From Candidatus Heimdallarchaeota archaeon (GTDB lineage Archaea > Asgardarchaeota > Heimdallarchaeia > Hodarchaeales > Hodarchaeaceae): a stretch of DNA of 64,000 bases. This document shows, in pieces, positions 52,809 through 61,129 of the stretch. The stretch spans positions 2,967,231-3,031,230 of the forward strand of contig CP070695.1 of assembly GCA_020353515.1 (NCBI GenBank), given 5' to 3'. Made by a program: the position numbers and the translations under genes. Below the pieces are notes generated by a model that saw nothing but the letters and a program-made list of their open reading frames with translations, did not search any database and had not been told where the DNA came from. Every line of letters begins with the position of its first letter. Position 1 is the first letter of the stretch.

Positions 52809-54296
52809 TTGAAGATCAACTCTAAAAAAGGTATCATAATGAACGATTTTCAGGACATTATCATTAAAGAATCTGATCCTGTTAAGATCGTTGACACAGA
52901 TAAATGGGTTGAAATTATTTTCGATTCTAACTATTTTTCCATAATTAAGCTTCTAAATGAAGGTTACAAAACCATTGAAGAAATGCATTGCGAATTTAAT
53001 AGAAAAAAAGATGTAATTGCTAAGAGCACTCTATACAGACACGTTAGATTCTTGATCGATAATGAATTCGTCATTAAATCTGGACGAAGAATAAAAAAGG
53101 GTCAGAGTGCTACAGAAAATTTATATGGAACGGCAGGGAGATTATTTCTGCCGGAAAATCCGTGGAAAAAAATATGGCACTCTAGTAGTGGTATCGAGAT
53201 TAGTCAGATTGTCGGTAGGATGATAAAACATCATTTTAACAATAAAAATCCACATCTGCATCGGCTTTATAAATTCATTAAGGAGCAGGAGGATGCTTTT
53301 TCCCAAACAGCATTAGCTGTAGTTGAAAAAATAACTCAAATTAATTCCATAATAGAGGATAAAAGGGTAAAAAAGGAACAAGAAAAGGCGGATCTGGCTC
53401 TTGCTGCTGTCAACAAGCTAACAGGTGATGATGCAATTGTTTTTTTCACTCTTATAGGTTGGATAACTTGGTTTATTGAGAAGGAGAATTATAAACAATT
53501 CATTTCTGACTTAAAAGAGTGTTTTTCAGATGATTCACCCCTAATTCACAAAGCAGTAGAAAAAATAGAGATACAAAGTAATAAATCATCAAATCAAGAT
53601 TATATCATGCGTAAACAACAAACTGTCAAATTCATTCCTAGTGAGCTAGTCCCAAAATACTTCTATGAAATAAATTATCGAGCAATCTTGTATATACTCG
53701 AATCTTCTAGTATACCAATGACAATAAAAGAAATACATGCATTACATTACGATACGATCAGTAAAATCAGTGAGGACGAAAAACAATCTAATCTGGAGTA
53801 TGACCCGCAACCTGTTCTATTCCGAACACATAAACCAAAAGCCGAGAACACAGTATACCGATATGTACAGGACTTGATCCAGAATGGACTAGTTATTGAA
53901 GCTGGCCGACGAATGTATCCAGAAAAACCTTTTACTCAGATACTTTATACAACTGCTGCTGAATTTTTCATACTTTTAGAAAACAGCGATGAATTCTGGA
54001 AGTACGACGGATGGAGGCAGGTTATCCGTGCGCTTGCGTTCGCAGTGAGGTGTTACTTAGACAAAAAGACCGTGGATCACGAAAAATTCTACAATTTGGT
54101 TACAAATATGGAGAAAGCAAGGTTAAAGCTCCTGAAAAAATTTTTAGCTAGTTCAGAAATCCCATATTTGAGACAGATAAAACCCCATGAAAAACCCAAT
54201 GCAGCTATTAGAATCTTGGGACTGATAGGGTGGTTCCTTATGGAAGAGGATAAGGAGAACCTCCAAAAACAATTATTGTCATGTTTTTCAGATTAG
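52809..54296 (+). CDS. Tandem winged-helix regulator: two fused copies of the 31.7 kb family
   Basis: This 495-aa protein holds two regulator units. The first has DSNYFSIIKLLNEGYKTIEE and STLYRHVRFLIDNEFVIKSG then GQSATENLYGTAGR. The second, from about residue 270, has NYRAILYILESSSIPMTIKE, NTVYRYVQDLIQNGLVIEAG and a wing ending ILYTTAAEF. Each DNA-binding part is followed by a helical region. The two units match the tandem genes at 31712 and 32408, showing that the dimer can be encoded as one chain. The start could be 52809 or the ATG at 52839. The target is unknown; the divergent WD40 gene is a candidate. Confidence 0.8.
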   Translation: MKINSKKGIIMNDFQDIIIKESDPVKIVDTDKWVEIIFDSNYFSIIKLLNEGYKTIEEMHCEFNRKKDVIAKSTLYRHVRFLIDNEFVIKSGRRIKKGQSATENLYGTAGRLFLPENPWKKIWHSSSGIEISQIVGRMIKHHFNNKNPHLHRLYKFIKEQEDAFSQTALAVVEKITQINSIIEDKRVKKEQEKADLALAAVNKLTGDDAIVFFTLIGWITWFIEKENYKQFISDLKECFSDDSPLIHKAVEKIEIQSNKSSNQDYIMRKQQTVKFIPSELVPKYFYEINYRAILYILESSSIPMTIKEIHALHYDTISKISEDEKQSNLEYDPQPVLFRTHKPKAENTVYRYVQDLIQNGLVIEAGRRMYPEKPFTQILYTTAAEFFILLENSDEFWKYDGWRQVIRALAFAVRCYLDKKTVDHEKFYNLVTNMEKARLKLLKKFLASSEIPYLRQIKPHEKPNAAIRILGLIGWFLMEEDKENLQKQLLSCFSD

Positions 54297-54363
54297 ATTT
54301 AGGACTAATCAGTCAAATTAAGATAGAGTACTTATAAGTCTAGCAAGTTAAGGATTCTTATTT

Positions 54364-54939
54364 TCATTGAGACTTATGCAATCTAATAACTGTCATAAAC
54401 TCTGCTAATGGTGTCAAATCAGTAGCAGCAAGACTGTCTTCCTTCGAATCCCAACCAAATCCCATTTTCGCTTCTCGGGGAAGTTTTTCAATCATCCATT
54501 CAATAAATTGAATCTTCTCTGAGGTATCTTCAATTATTTCTACTCTTGGGTGAAAAGTTTGGAATCCAACTTGAACTCGTACCTTCTCAGGATTAGCCCG
54601 AATATTTCTAACCCAATCGGTTCTCTCTCCGAGAGCAGCGGAAATATGGATTACTCCGTTTATTCTATGAAATTCTAGTGGATTTCGCCTTGTCTTACCA
54701 GTTCGACGACCAATAGTAGTGAGTAACAGAAATAGCCAGCCAAACCCGAATAAAGGTAATATACGGAGACGATAGAGCGGAATTACAATTTTGTTCAATC
54801 TTTTCAGCCATTTATAAGACCGTGGGAGTTCTCTTCCCTTATGATGCATTAATCGATCCATATACGTGCCTGGTTTTGGGAATGTGACTCTCTTTTTCGG
54901 GGAAGGAGATTGAGATTGATTCAACTCTATCAACTGCAC
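54364..54939 (-). CDS. Deazaflavin (F420)-dependent nitroreductase-family protein, Ddn-like
   Basis: This 191-aa protein has the Ddn/DUF385 split-barrel signature LLLTTIGRRTGKTRRNPL, then HISAALGERTDWVRNIRANP with PEKVRVQVGFQ. These are the residues that hold the F420 tail and substrate in Mycobacterium Ddn and archaeal relatives. An N-terminal 50-residue region contains a short hydrophobic stretch (LFGFGWLFLLL) that overlaps the first strand. It likely uses reduced F420 to reduce an unknown small molecule, which fits an F420-making archaeon. The gene stands alone, convergent with the regulator gene. Confidence 0.85.
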   Translation of the reverse strand: MQLIELNQSQSPSPKKRVTFPKPGTYMDRLMHHKGRELPRSYKWLKRLNKIVIPLYRLRILPLFGFGWLFLLLTTIGRRTGKTRRNPLEFHRINGVIHISAALGERTDWVRNIRANPEKVRVQVGFQTFHPRVEIIEDTSEKIQFIEWMIEKLPREAKMGFGWDSKEDSLAATDLTPLAEFMTVIRLHKSQ

Positions 54940-55086
54940 GAGAATGATTAAATATTAAAAGAATATTTTATATTAGGGTTTATTTAGTCACTTATTTTAA
55001 TAACATTGGCTGATTATAGAATATTGATTTTTAATCTGGATTACTTACAAAATATGGTTTTAGTATCTAAATCTTTGGTGAATAAG

Positions 55087-55983
55087 ATGATAATTGATAC
55101 TCATTGTCACTTATGGGAAGGGGAATTAGTATTAGAGGATTTACGCAATTATCTTACCTCTATGGCAAAGCTACTTAAAGCTGATCCCAAATTGGTCTTG
55201 GATGGAAGGGCAGAAAGATTAGTGGATGAAATGAACACTGCAGGAATCGATAAAACAGTGATACTTGCCCTTGATTATGAATTTCTCTTCCGAGGTCGGA
55301 TTACTTTTCAGGAATATAATGACAAAGTCGCAGAAATGGTTAATCAATTTACTGACCGATTAATCGGTTTCGCTGGGATTGATCCTAGAAGAGGAGAGAA
55401 AGCTTTAGAAGAGCTTGAACGATGTACTGAAAAATTAGGCTTGAAAGGTGTAAAACTATGGCCTTTAACAGGATTCTATCCCGATGAAAAAGACTTCTAT
55501 CCATTTTATAAGCTAGTAGAAGAAAAGAACATACCAATATTATGTCATACGGGTTCAGGACCTGTTAAAACGTATTTAAAATACTGTAGACCCGCTCATG
55601 TTGACACTATTGCCGTAGATTTTCCAGATATGAAGATAATTATGGCTCATATGGGAGATCCTTGGGTCAGGGAAGCTCTTACCGTGGCCGCAAAAAATCC
55701 GAATGTCTACACTGATATCTCGGCTTGGGAATCAGTCCTGAGATTCGCCCCTCTTATTTTCTGTCAAACTTTGATGGAAGCAAGAATGACATGTGGGATA
55801 GACAAGATTGTGTTTGGTTCAGATTGGCCCTTATTCACTCCTGTAATGTCACTGGAGGAGTGGGTGAACGGAATAAAGAACCTAGAATTACCTCCTCCTC
55901 TTCAAATGATGGGAATGCCCGAATTTAGCGAAACGGAAAAAGAAAAAATCCTCGGTAAGAATGCTCAGAAGATTCTTCTATAG
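55087..55983 (+). CDS. Amidohydrolase_2-family metal-dependent hydrolase
   Basis: This is a 298-aa TIM-barrel protein when started at the ATG at 55087, just before the metal-binding MIIDTHCHLW (HxH). An in-frame upstream start at 55006 would add 27 residues unlike the family. Further metal or catalytic residues are in NIPILCHTGSG, MKIIMAHMGDPWV and VFGSDWPLFTP (Asp). It is typical of decarboxylase-like and hydrolase members of the amidohydrolase_2 group. The substrate is unknown. It is followed after 23 bases by an ICMT-like gene and then a TIGR04076-type gene, probably one transcript. Confidence 0.85.
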   Translation: MIIDTHCHLWEGELVLEDLRNYLTSMAKLLKADPKLVLDGRAERLVDEMNTAGIDKTVILALDYEFLFRGRITFQEYNDKVAEMVNQFTDRLIGFAGIDPRRGEKALEELERCTEKLGLKGVKLWPLTGFYPDEKDFYPFYKLVEEKNIPILCHTGSGPVKTYLKYCRPAHVDTIAVDFPDMKIIMAHMGDPWVREALTVAAKNPNVYTDISAWESVLRFAPLIFCQTLMEARMTCGIDKIVFGSDWPLFTPVMSLEEWVNGIKNLELPPPLQMMGMPEFSETEKEKILGKNAQKILL

Positions 55984-56006
55984 AATAGAACTAAGGTGAG
56001 ATTGCC

Positions 56007-56678
56007 ATGAGAGAACTCATCCGAAAAATAATTCATTTTCTCATTTTTTATCCAATATATTATTATATCTGGTTCTTCTTCCTTCGTCAAGATCTCCTTG
56101 AAAACACTCTTTTAATGGCCGTTATAATTCTATTTTTTGGAATCAATCTCATAGATATTCTCATTCGGCCGATGAGTGATCCTGAAGAACTCAAAGATAA
56201 GTATACAATAGTAGTTCTGCTGTTTTTTCTAGGAGGCCCATTGATTCTACTGCTTGCGTTTTTTGAGAATCGGGAACTAATATCAAAAGTCTTACCAATT
56301 TATGATAATCTTCTAATAAGCTACTTAGGTATTCTACTAATGATAATAGGTAGTATAATTATGTTGAGTAGTAGGTACCAGTTAAATAAACATAGCTACG
56401 GAGGAGTGTCACTATCAGAGGAGAAGGAGCAAACATTACTAACCCAAGGAATGTTTAAGTATATTAGGCATCCGATTTATGCAGGAGGGCTAATTATAAC
56501 AATTGGACTCGAATTAGCATTTCGTAGTTTGATAATTCTATCCATTCACACATTAATTTTTTTTGTAATATTTCGAGATAGAATGCAACGTGAAGAAACA
56601 GTGCTGCTAAATAAATTTGGAACCGAATATCAGACTTATCTCAATAAAACTAAAAGGTTAATTCCGTATGTCTACTGA
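56007..56678 (+). CDS. Isoprenylcysteine/phospholipid methyltransferase-like membrane protein
   Basis: This 223-aa protein has about five helices. The family signature is in the second half: LLTQGMFKYIRHPIYAGGLI, then a helix, and the SAM-facing tail MQREETVLLNKFGTEYQTYL. This is the ICMT-like arrangement (GxYxxxRHPxY and E-E-x-x-L-x-x-x-F-G-x-x-Y). The enzyme probably methylates a lipid or an isoprenoid cysteine. It is one of three relatives in the window. It starts 23 bases after the amidohydrolase, and the next gene starts within 40 bases, so all three are likely cotranscribed. Confidence 0.85.
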   Translation: MRELIRKIIHFLIFYPIYYYIWFFFLRQDLLENTLLMAVIILFFGINLIDILIRPMSDPEELKDKYTIVVLLFFLGGPLILLLAFFENRELISKVLPIYDNLLISYLGILLMIIGSIIMLSSRYQLNKHSYGGVSLSEEKEQTLLTQGMFKYIRHPIYAGGLIITIGLELAFRSLIILSIHTLIFFVIFRDRMQREETVLLNKFGTEYQTYLNKTKRLIPYVY

Positions 56679-56717
56679 TTGTATCAGAAAGAAATTAAAA
56701 TAAGGAGTATGAGAAAT

Positions 56718-56990
56718 ATGGCTTATGATATTAAATTAAAGGTAATAAAACAAGAAGGCCACTGTGTCGCTGGACACAAAGTTGGTGATGAGATCTTCAT
56801 CTCTTTTGAAAAGAACGAGATCCAAGGGAAAATTTGTTTGCATGCACTCTATTCAATATTACCCAAAGTATATGCAATGGCGTATGGGGCTGAGTTTCCT
56901 TGGTTAGAAAATCCTGATGTTAATACACATGCGTGTCCCGATGCTTGGAACCCCTTAGTCTATGAAGTGAGAAGAATCAGAAGAGAGTAG
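56718..56990 (+). CDS. TIGR04076-family small protein
   Basis: This 90-aa protein begins MAYDIKLKVIKQEGHCVAGH, preceded by an AAGGAG element about ten bases from the ATG at 56718. It continues with KVGDEIFISFEKNEIQGKIC, a Tyr/Ala-rich helix containing LHALYSILPKVYAMAYGAEF and then PWLENPDVNTHACPDAWNPL. The C-x-x-G-H, the central Cys, and the late C-P-D are the family hallmarks. The Cys and His could bind metal or a cluster. The family is common in archaea and anaerobes, with no known role. A second copy is at 62741. Confidence 0.85.
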   Translation: MAYDIKLKVIKQEGHCVAGHKVGDEIFISFEKNEIQGKICLHALYSILPKVYAMAYGAEFPWLENPDVNTHACPDAWNPLVYEVRRIRRE

Positions 56991-57001
56991 GGATTCACGA
57001 A

Positions 57002-57437
57002 TTACCAGATACGGGGAACTAATCGATATCTTACCTTCTTCTTATATTCAAGATACCCTTGCAGCTCCTCTTCCAAAGTTTTCTCTTCAAATATGAGGCG
57101 GAAAGACATTAAAACGATGAATATGAATGCTGGAACCAGAACAAGTAAGGACCCAAGAGATAACGTGACACCAATTAAATAATAGAATTACCTAAATAGA
57201 GGAGATGTCGAACATATCTATAGGGCCCTGTTGAAAATACCTGTTGATCCTCTTGGACTTCAACTACTTTGGAAAGATAGGGATTTCCCTTCATAACTAA
57301 AAAATAAATGAAAAGATCGATTGTTACTAAACCAAAGGTGCCTATACTAATTATTACAGGAATAGCAGATAATTCAAAACGAAAATCCAATCCTGTTACT
57401 ACTAATATAGAAAAAAGTGGGATGAGAGATGTCTGAT
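57002..57437 (-). pseudogene. Frameshifted isoprenylcysteine methyltransferase-like gene
   Basis: Two pieces on the minus strand form one protein. The upstream piece (57175-57437) reads SLIPLFSILVVTGLDFRFEL and ends in FSTGPYRYVRHLLYLGNSII, then hits TAA. Restoring one missing base near 57175-57182 lets it continue as LIGVTLSLGSLLVLVPAFIF, then EEKTLEEELQGYLEYKKKVR and ends RLVPRIW at 57002. Together these give the standard GLDxRF, GPYRYVRH and EExxLxxELxGYxxY blocks of the family. The N-terminus is also short and abuts the CPBP gene end, so it is probably truncated as well. A sequencing error is the alternative for the frameshift. Confidence 0.75.
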
Positions 57438-58211
57438 TTAAATGGATCCTATCAAGATTGCATACACAATTGGACCAAGCATTGTTCCTCCTATGTTCGT
57501 AGTCACATGTATGCCAATTGAGGGTAAGATACTACGATGTTTCTCTCTTAAAGAGGCTGCAAAATATCCTAAAGTTGTTGTCATAAGAAAAATAACGCTT
57601 ACTGTTATAAGATCTGCCCCAAAAAATATTAAAGGTAGATGAATTGCACCAAAGAACATTGCACTGAAAATAACTGGATATGAGACATTTTGCTCACCAA
57701 TACTTATTTTCAAACCCTCTAAGGGATTCAGATAACCTTGTAACAAACCTCTGACGAAAATTTCTTCAGATATGCTGGCTAAAAACCAAATTAGGAGTAC
57801 TTTTTCTCTAATTCCCAAATCATATAAAACAGGATTTCCACTGGCACCAGTTATGATAATGATTATTGAGGCAATTGAACCTATTACTAGTCCTAGTCCT
57901 ATTATGACTCCCCATTTAAGTTCACCAATAGGTTTGTTCAATCCAGATTGTGTCAAATTTCCTTTAGTCAGAAGAACAATAATACCAAGAGAGAGAAAAA
58001 GAAACATTAAATCAGTTATTAACAATTTTGAAGCATTTCCTCCTTCTATAATTGGCCCATAAGCCTCATTGGTTAAAAATAGAGCCCCTATCTGAGAGAC
58101 AACATAAATACCCAATCCGATTAAAAAAGCTGTAACTAATAGATTTAAAGATTTATAACTTCCTATTTCCTCCCCTAATGTCTTATCCTCATTTTTTTTG
58201 ATATACATCAT
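57438..58211 (-). CDS. CPBP-family intramembrane metalloprotease (CAAX protease-like)
   Basis: This 257-aa protein has about seven or eight helices. Motif 1 is SISEEIFVRGLLQGYL with the Glu-Glu and Arg; motif 2 is FFGAIHLPLIFFG with His; and the third is in GIHVTTNIGGTMLG near the end (H and N). These are the catalytic and metal residues of the Rce1/CPBP family, which clips prenylated proteins in eukaryotes or acts in defence, bacteriocin immunity and surface processing in prokaryotes. It lies beside two ICMT-type methyltransferases, which in eukaryotes act right after Rce1. That link is an inference only. Confidence 0.87.
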   Translation of the reverse strand: MMYIKKNEDKTLGEEIGSYKSLNLLVTAFLIGLGIYVVSQIGALFLTNEAYGPIIEGGNASKLLITDLMFLFLSLGIIVLLTKGNLTQSGLNKPIGELKWGVIIGLGLVIGSIASIIIIITGASGNPVLYDLGIREKVLLIWFLASISEEIFVRGLLQGYLNPLEGLKISIGEQNVSYPVIFSAMFFGAIHLPLIFFGADLITVSVIFLMTTTLGYFAASLREKHRSILPSIGIHVTTNIGGTMLGPIVYAILIGSI

Positions 58212-58269
58212 ATTTTCTCCTAAAATATCCTATATACTGAATTTATTTGTTAAATAATCCATTATTATT

Positions 58270-58330
58270 CGTTTTGCTAATTATGCAAAACGTGTTTATA
58301 AGCTTGATGCTTTTTGCAATAGGAGCAAAA
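58270..58330. promoter_or_regulatory. Twin inverted-repeat operator
   Basis: Site 1 is CGTTTTGC-TAATTAT-GCAAAACG (58270-58292). Site 2 is TTTTGC-AATAGGA-GCAAAA (58312-58330). Both share the same TTTTGC/GCAAAA arms with a 7-base spacer, and their centres are 40 bp apart, about four helical turns. A TATA-like TTTATAA lies between them. They sit in the divergent region before the CPBP protease and the 282-aa membrane protein. This looks like a regulator binding two dimers on one DNA face. Confidence 0.65.
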
Positions 58331-58417
58331 CCAATAGAAATCTATTAAAGTATGAGTATAATTGTTAGATAATAACTAGCAACAGGTTTACTTACTGATA
58401 CTAACTTTAACGAGGAA

Positions 58418-59266
58418 ATGATAATGACAGCCTTTGATGAGTCAATAACTGATATAAAAATCGCGTTTAAGGTTTATTCAGAATACAAAAAAACCTATAT
58501 TTCGACATTTATAATATTTTTAACTGGAATTATTGTATTGGTCTTTACTGGTTTTTTTATTGCACGATTTGTTATTTTCGAAAACTATTTTCAATTTGAG
58601 AAGATCGTTAGATTGATTCTCCTGTTACTTACACCTTTGATTCTTCTTTTGGTATTTTTCTTACTTTTATCATACGCAAGGACTACTTTTGGTTTGACAA
58701 ATGATATAATGACATCTGGAGAATTGTTTACAGAATTCAAAAGAACTCTTACTTATTTTAAGAGATTTTGGTTATACTTTGCAGTTTTAACGTTACCTTA
58801 TGTTTTAATTATTGTTGGGGATCAGATGTTCACTATATTTAATTTATTCGAACTAATTCATTCTCAAGATAGCAATCGTATATCTATTGTAACCATCAAG
58901 GTTCTCGTCTATTGTTTTGATTTGATACTCTACATCACTCTAATTGAGACATTTCCGAGTATTATTGTTGTTAGAAATCTGAAGCAATGTATTATCGAAA
59001 ATTATTCAGTTGTACGCCAGAATTTAAAACGATTGATATTTTCAGTTGGGGGATATTACCTACTCTTTCGAGTACCAATGATTATTGTTGATATAGCTCG
59101 ACTTCTAATAGTTACCAGTGAGGAAACCTTTCTATTATTCAATATGATTTTCTTAATCTTCGCTTTCATAAACGCATTGGTTGGCCTACCTATTCTTAGT
59201 TTAATTTCCACACGAATTTATAACACCACTATATTGAAAACAAAAGCCAATGGAATTGAATCTTAA
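58418..59266 (+). CDS. Polytopic membrane protein of unknown function (282 aa)
   Basis: This protein has about six predicted helices: near residues 27-50 (FIIFLTGIIVLVFTGFFIA), 62-88, 110-133, 157-175, 205-225 and 240-265. Hydrophilic loops contain TFGLTNDIMTSGELFTEFKR and ETFPSIIVVRNLKQCIIENY, which might be catalytic or binding regions. I do not recognise a family, though the layout resembles the multi-helix membrane domains found with glycerophosphodiester phosphodiesterases. Expression is probably controlled by the twin operator upstream. The following winged-helix gene is 30 bases downstream and may be in the same transcript. Confidence 0.7.
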   Translation: MIMTAFDESITDIKIAFKVYSEYKKTYISTFIIFLTGIIVLVFTGFFIARFVIFENYFQFEKIVRLILLLLTPLILLLVFFLLLSYARTTFGLTNDIMTSGELFTEFKRTLTYFKRFWLYFAVLTLPYVLIIVGDQMFTIFNLFELIHSQDSNRISIVTIKVLVYCFDLILYITLIETFPSIIVVRNLKQCIIENYSVVRQNLKRLIFSVGGYYLLFRVPMIIVDIARLLIVTSEETFLLFNMIFLIFAFINALVGLPILSLISTRIYNTTILKTKANGIES

Positions 59267-59296
59267 GATTAATAATCTACTAGGATCTTTTTAGCG

Positions 59297-59629
59297 ATGT
59301 TTGAAAAACCTGAAGACCCTGATGAATCTTCTGATATTCCTAAAACAAAAGTAATCAGTGACCCTTCCGTTGTACCTGTTTTATTCCATAAACAGAAACA
59401 AATAATCCTCAAATTATTACTTGGGAAAGAGTTCAACATCATGGAATTGAAACAGGAAACCAAGCTGAATCCTGGTACCATTAAAAGATATCTAGATGAT
59501 CTAGCTTCAAAAGAATTAGTTACACTTACTCGTAAGGTACAGAATGAATATGGATTCTTTCTTAAATATTACCGTGCAACAGCACAATCCTTTGTTATCC
59601 ATATAGAGTGGCCTTCAGATGTACTTTAG
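59297..59629 (+). CDS. Small ArsR-like winged-helix regulator
   Basis: This 110-aa protein has an acidic N-terminal arm (PEDPDESSDIPK), then a winged helix: SVVPVLFHKQKQIILKLLLG is helix 1 and 2, FNIMELKQETKLNPGTIKRY is the HTH, and VTLTRKVQNEYGFFLKYY is the wing. Proteins of this exact form (FH-x-x-(K/R)-x-x-I-L) are familiar among Asgard genomes, from memory. The gene is downstream of the membrane-protein gene and near the twin operator, so it is the natural candidate to bind it. No direct evidence ties them. The ligand is unknown. Confidence 0.78.
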   Translation: MFEKPEDPDESSDIPKTKVISDPSVVPVLFHKQKQIILKLLLGKEFNIMELKQETKLNPGTIKRYLDDLASKELVTLTRKVQNEYGFFLKYYRATAQSFVIHIEWPSDVL

Positions 59630-59653
59630 TACTTTATAAATTAGGCCTGTGTT

Positions 59654-61006
59654 TTATTGTTCAGTGAAAGATGCTACTTCATTAGTTCCGAAATTTATTT
59701 TGATATTCTCGCTACTGCCTTCTGTTGGTTTGAACCTCATAGACAGAGTAAAGAAAAAGACGGATATTATTCCCATTGATCCTAAGATAAATGCAGTGGT
59801 TGAAATCCCTAAGTTTTTAATTAAAGAACCTCCAATAATCGCAACGGGGGCACTTGTGATTAATAACAAAGTTGGTATTAATGAATAGATTGAATTTCTA
59901 TTTTGATCGGGTATCGAGTCCAAGAAGAACCTTGAGTTTAAAATCATCTTAAGACCATGAAAAAAGTAAATAGGAGTGTAAAATAGCATAAAGGAGAAAA
60001 TAGCTAAGGGATTGAAGGTGTTTGTGTCAAGGGGAAACCAAGTGGTTAAAATGGCAACCCCCCAGTAAAATAATACTGTATCAATAAAGGTCAAACTGGG
60101 AATCCAAGTAATTTCCATATTAACAGCTACTTTTGAGGCCAAAAAAATTGAAACAGATCCCAATAGTAAGATAACAAGTCTCATAAGCCCAACACCACCA
60201 TCAGATCCTGTATAAGACAAATATACTGGAAATAACATCATTTCAACCCATACTATAACAACTGTACTGCTGAAGCATAAACCTAATAAGAAAAAAAGCA
60301 TAGTCTTGTTGAAAAATGCAAAATGAAGCCCACCACCTAACAATTTGAAATAATTCGTAATAGATCTTCGTGGACGTTCAATCCCAGGAAAATCTCTGAC
60401 AATAATTAAAAAAACAATAGCGAACAAAGCCAGTCCTGCTGCTTGAATAAGAAAAACGGCTTGTCTGTAAAAAATTGTAGCAAGTATCCCTCCAAGAGCA
60501 GTTGCAATTCCAGGTACTATATTACCAATAGCAGTCCATCTTCCACTCAGGAATTTGTAAATTTTCCTTTCAGGATCACTTTTATCAGCTACTACCTTAT
60601 AGTTATTGTCAAACCAAGTGTCAATAGCACCAGATTGTTGAGATGCTGCAATCGCTTTAAGGATATATGCAATCAGGAGGGTAGAGAATGAATCAGCAAA
60701 AAATAACGAAATATAAGCTATAGCCTCTAGAAAAAATCCAGTGAAAAGGATCCAACGTTGGCCAATCCAATCACCAAAGGCTCCACTTGGATAATCTAGA
60801 AGAGCCTGTAGAACAAAACTCACAGCAATAAGCACACCTAATAGCTCGATACCCACCAAATCAATCACAAAAAGGGCAAAAAAGGCAGAAGAGAGAGTCC
60901 AGAATAATCCGAGAATCATGGTAGAATAAAATACTTTCATCACGAACTTTTGTGCCCTATCAGGGAGTTCTTGAATGCCTAGAAATGTATTCAAAAATCT
61001 AAACAC
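59654..61006 (-). CDS. MFS family transporter
   Basis: This 450-aa protein has about 12 helices. The N-terminal half carries DYPSGAFGDWIGQRWILFTG, an MFS motif A variant (G-x-x-x-D-x-x-G-x-R), after helix 2. A loop between halves includes VRDFPGIERPRRSITNYFKL. The C-terminal half has the loop LKMILNSRFFLDSIPDQNRN. It may export a drug or a metabolite; specificity is not predictable. It differs clearly in sequence from the MFS gene at 1096. It is convergent with the winged-helix gene, with a gap of 24 bases. Confidence 0.85.
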   Translation of the reverse strand: MFRFLNTFLGIQELPDRAQKFVMKVFYSTMILGLFWTLSSAFFALFVIDLVGIELLGVLIAVSFVLQALLDYPSGAFGDWIGQRWILFTGFFLEAIAYISLFFADSFSTLLIAYILKAIAASQQSGAIDTWFDNNYKVVADKSDPERKIYKFLSGRWTAIGNIVPGIATALGGILATIFYRQAVFLIQAAGLALFAIVFLIIVRDFPGIERPRRSITNYFKLLGGGLHFAFFNKTMLFFLLGLCFSSTVVIVWVEMMLFPVYLSYTGSDGGVGLMRLVILLLGSVSIFLASKVAVNMEITWIPSLTFIDTVLFYWGVAILTTWFPLDTNTFNPLAIFSFMLFYTPIYFFHGLKMILNSRFFLDSIPDQNRNSIYSLIPTLLLITSAPVAIIGGSLIKNLGISTTAFILGSMGIISVFFFTLSMRFKPTEGSSENIKINFGTNEVASFTEQ

Positions 61007-61129
61007 TGTTGTCTTATTCCTAAAGGTATTTTTAGATAAACTAACCCAAATATGCTCTTGATAAATTCAGGAATGTGAAATAACCTAAGAGACTTAAAAG
61101 AATATTTGATCTGGTAATATATTCAATAT

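Noticed and set aside
55006..55086. Upstream start of the amidohydrolase gene
   Set aside because: The 27 extra residues are not family-like, and the ATG at 55087 places the HxH metal motif at the normal N-terminus.
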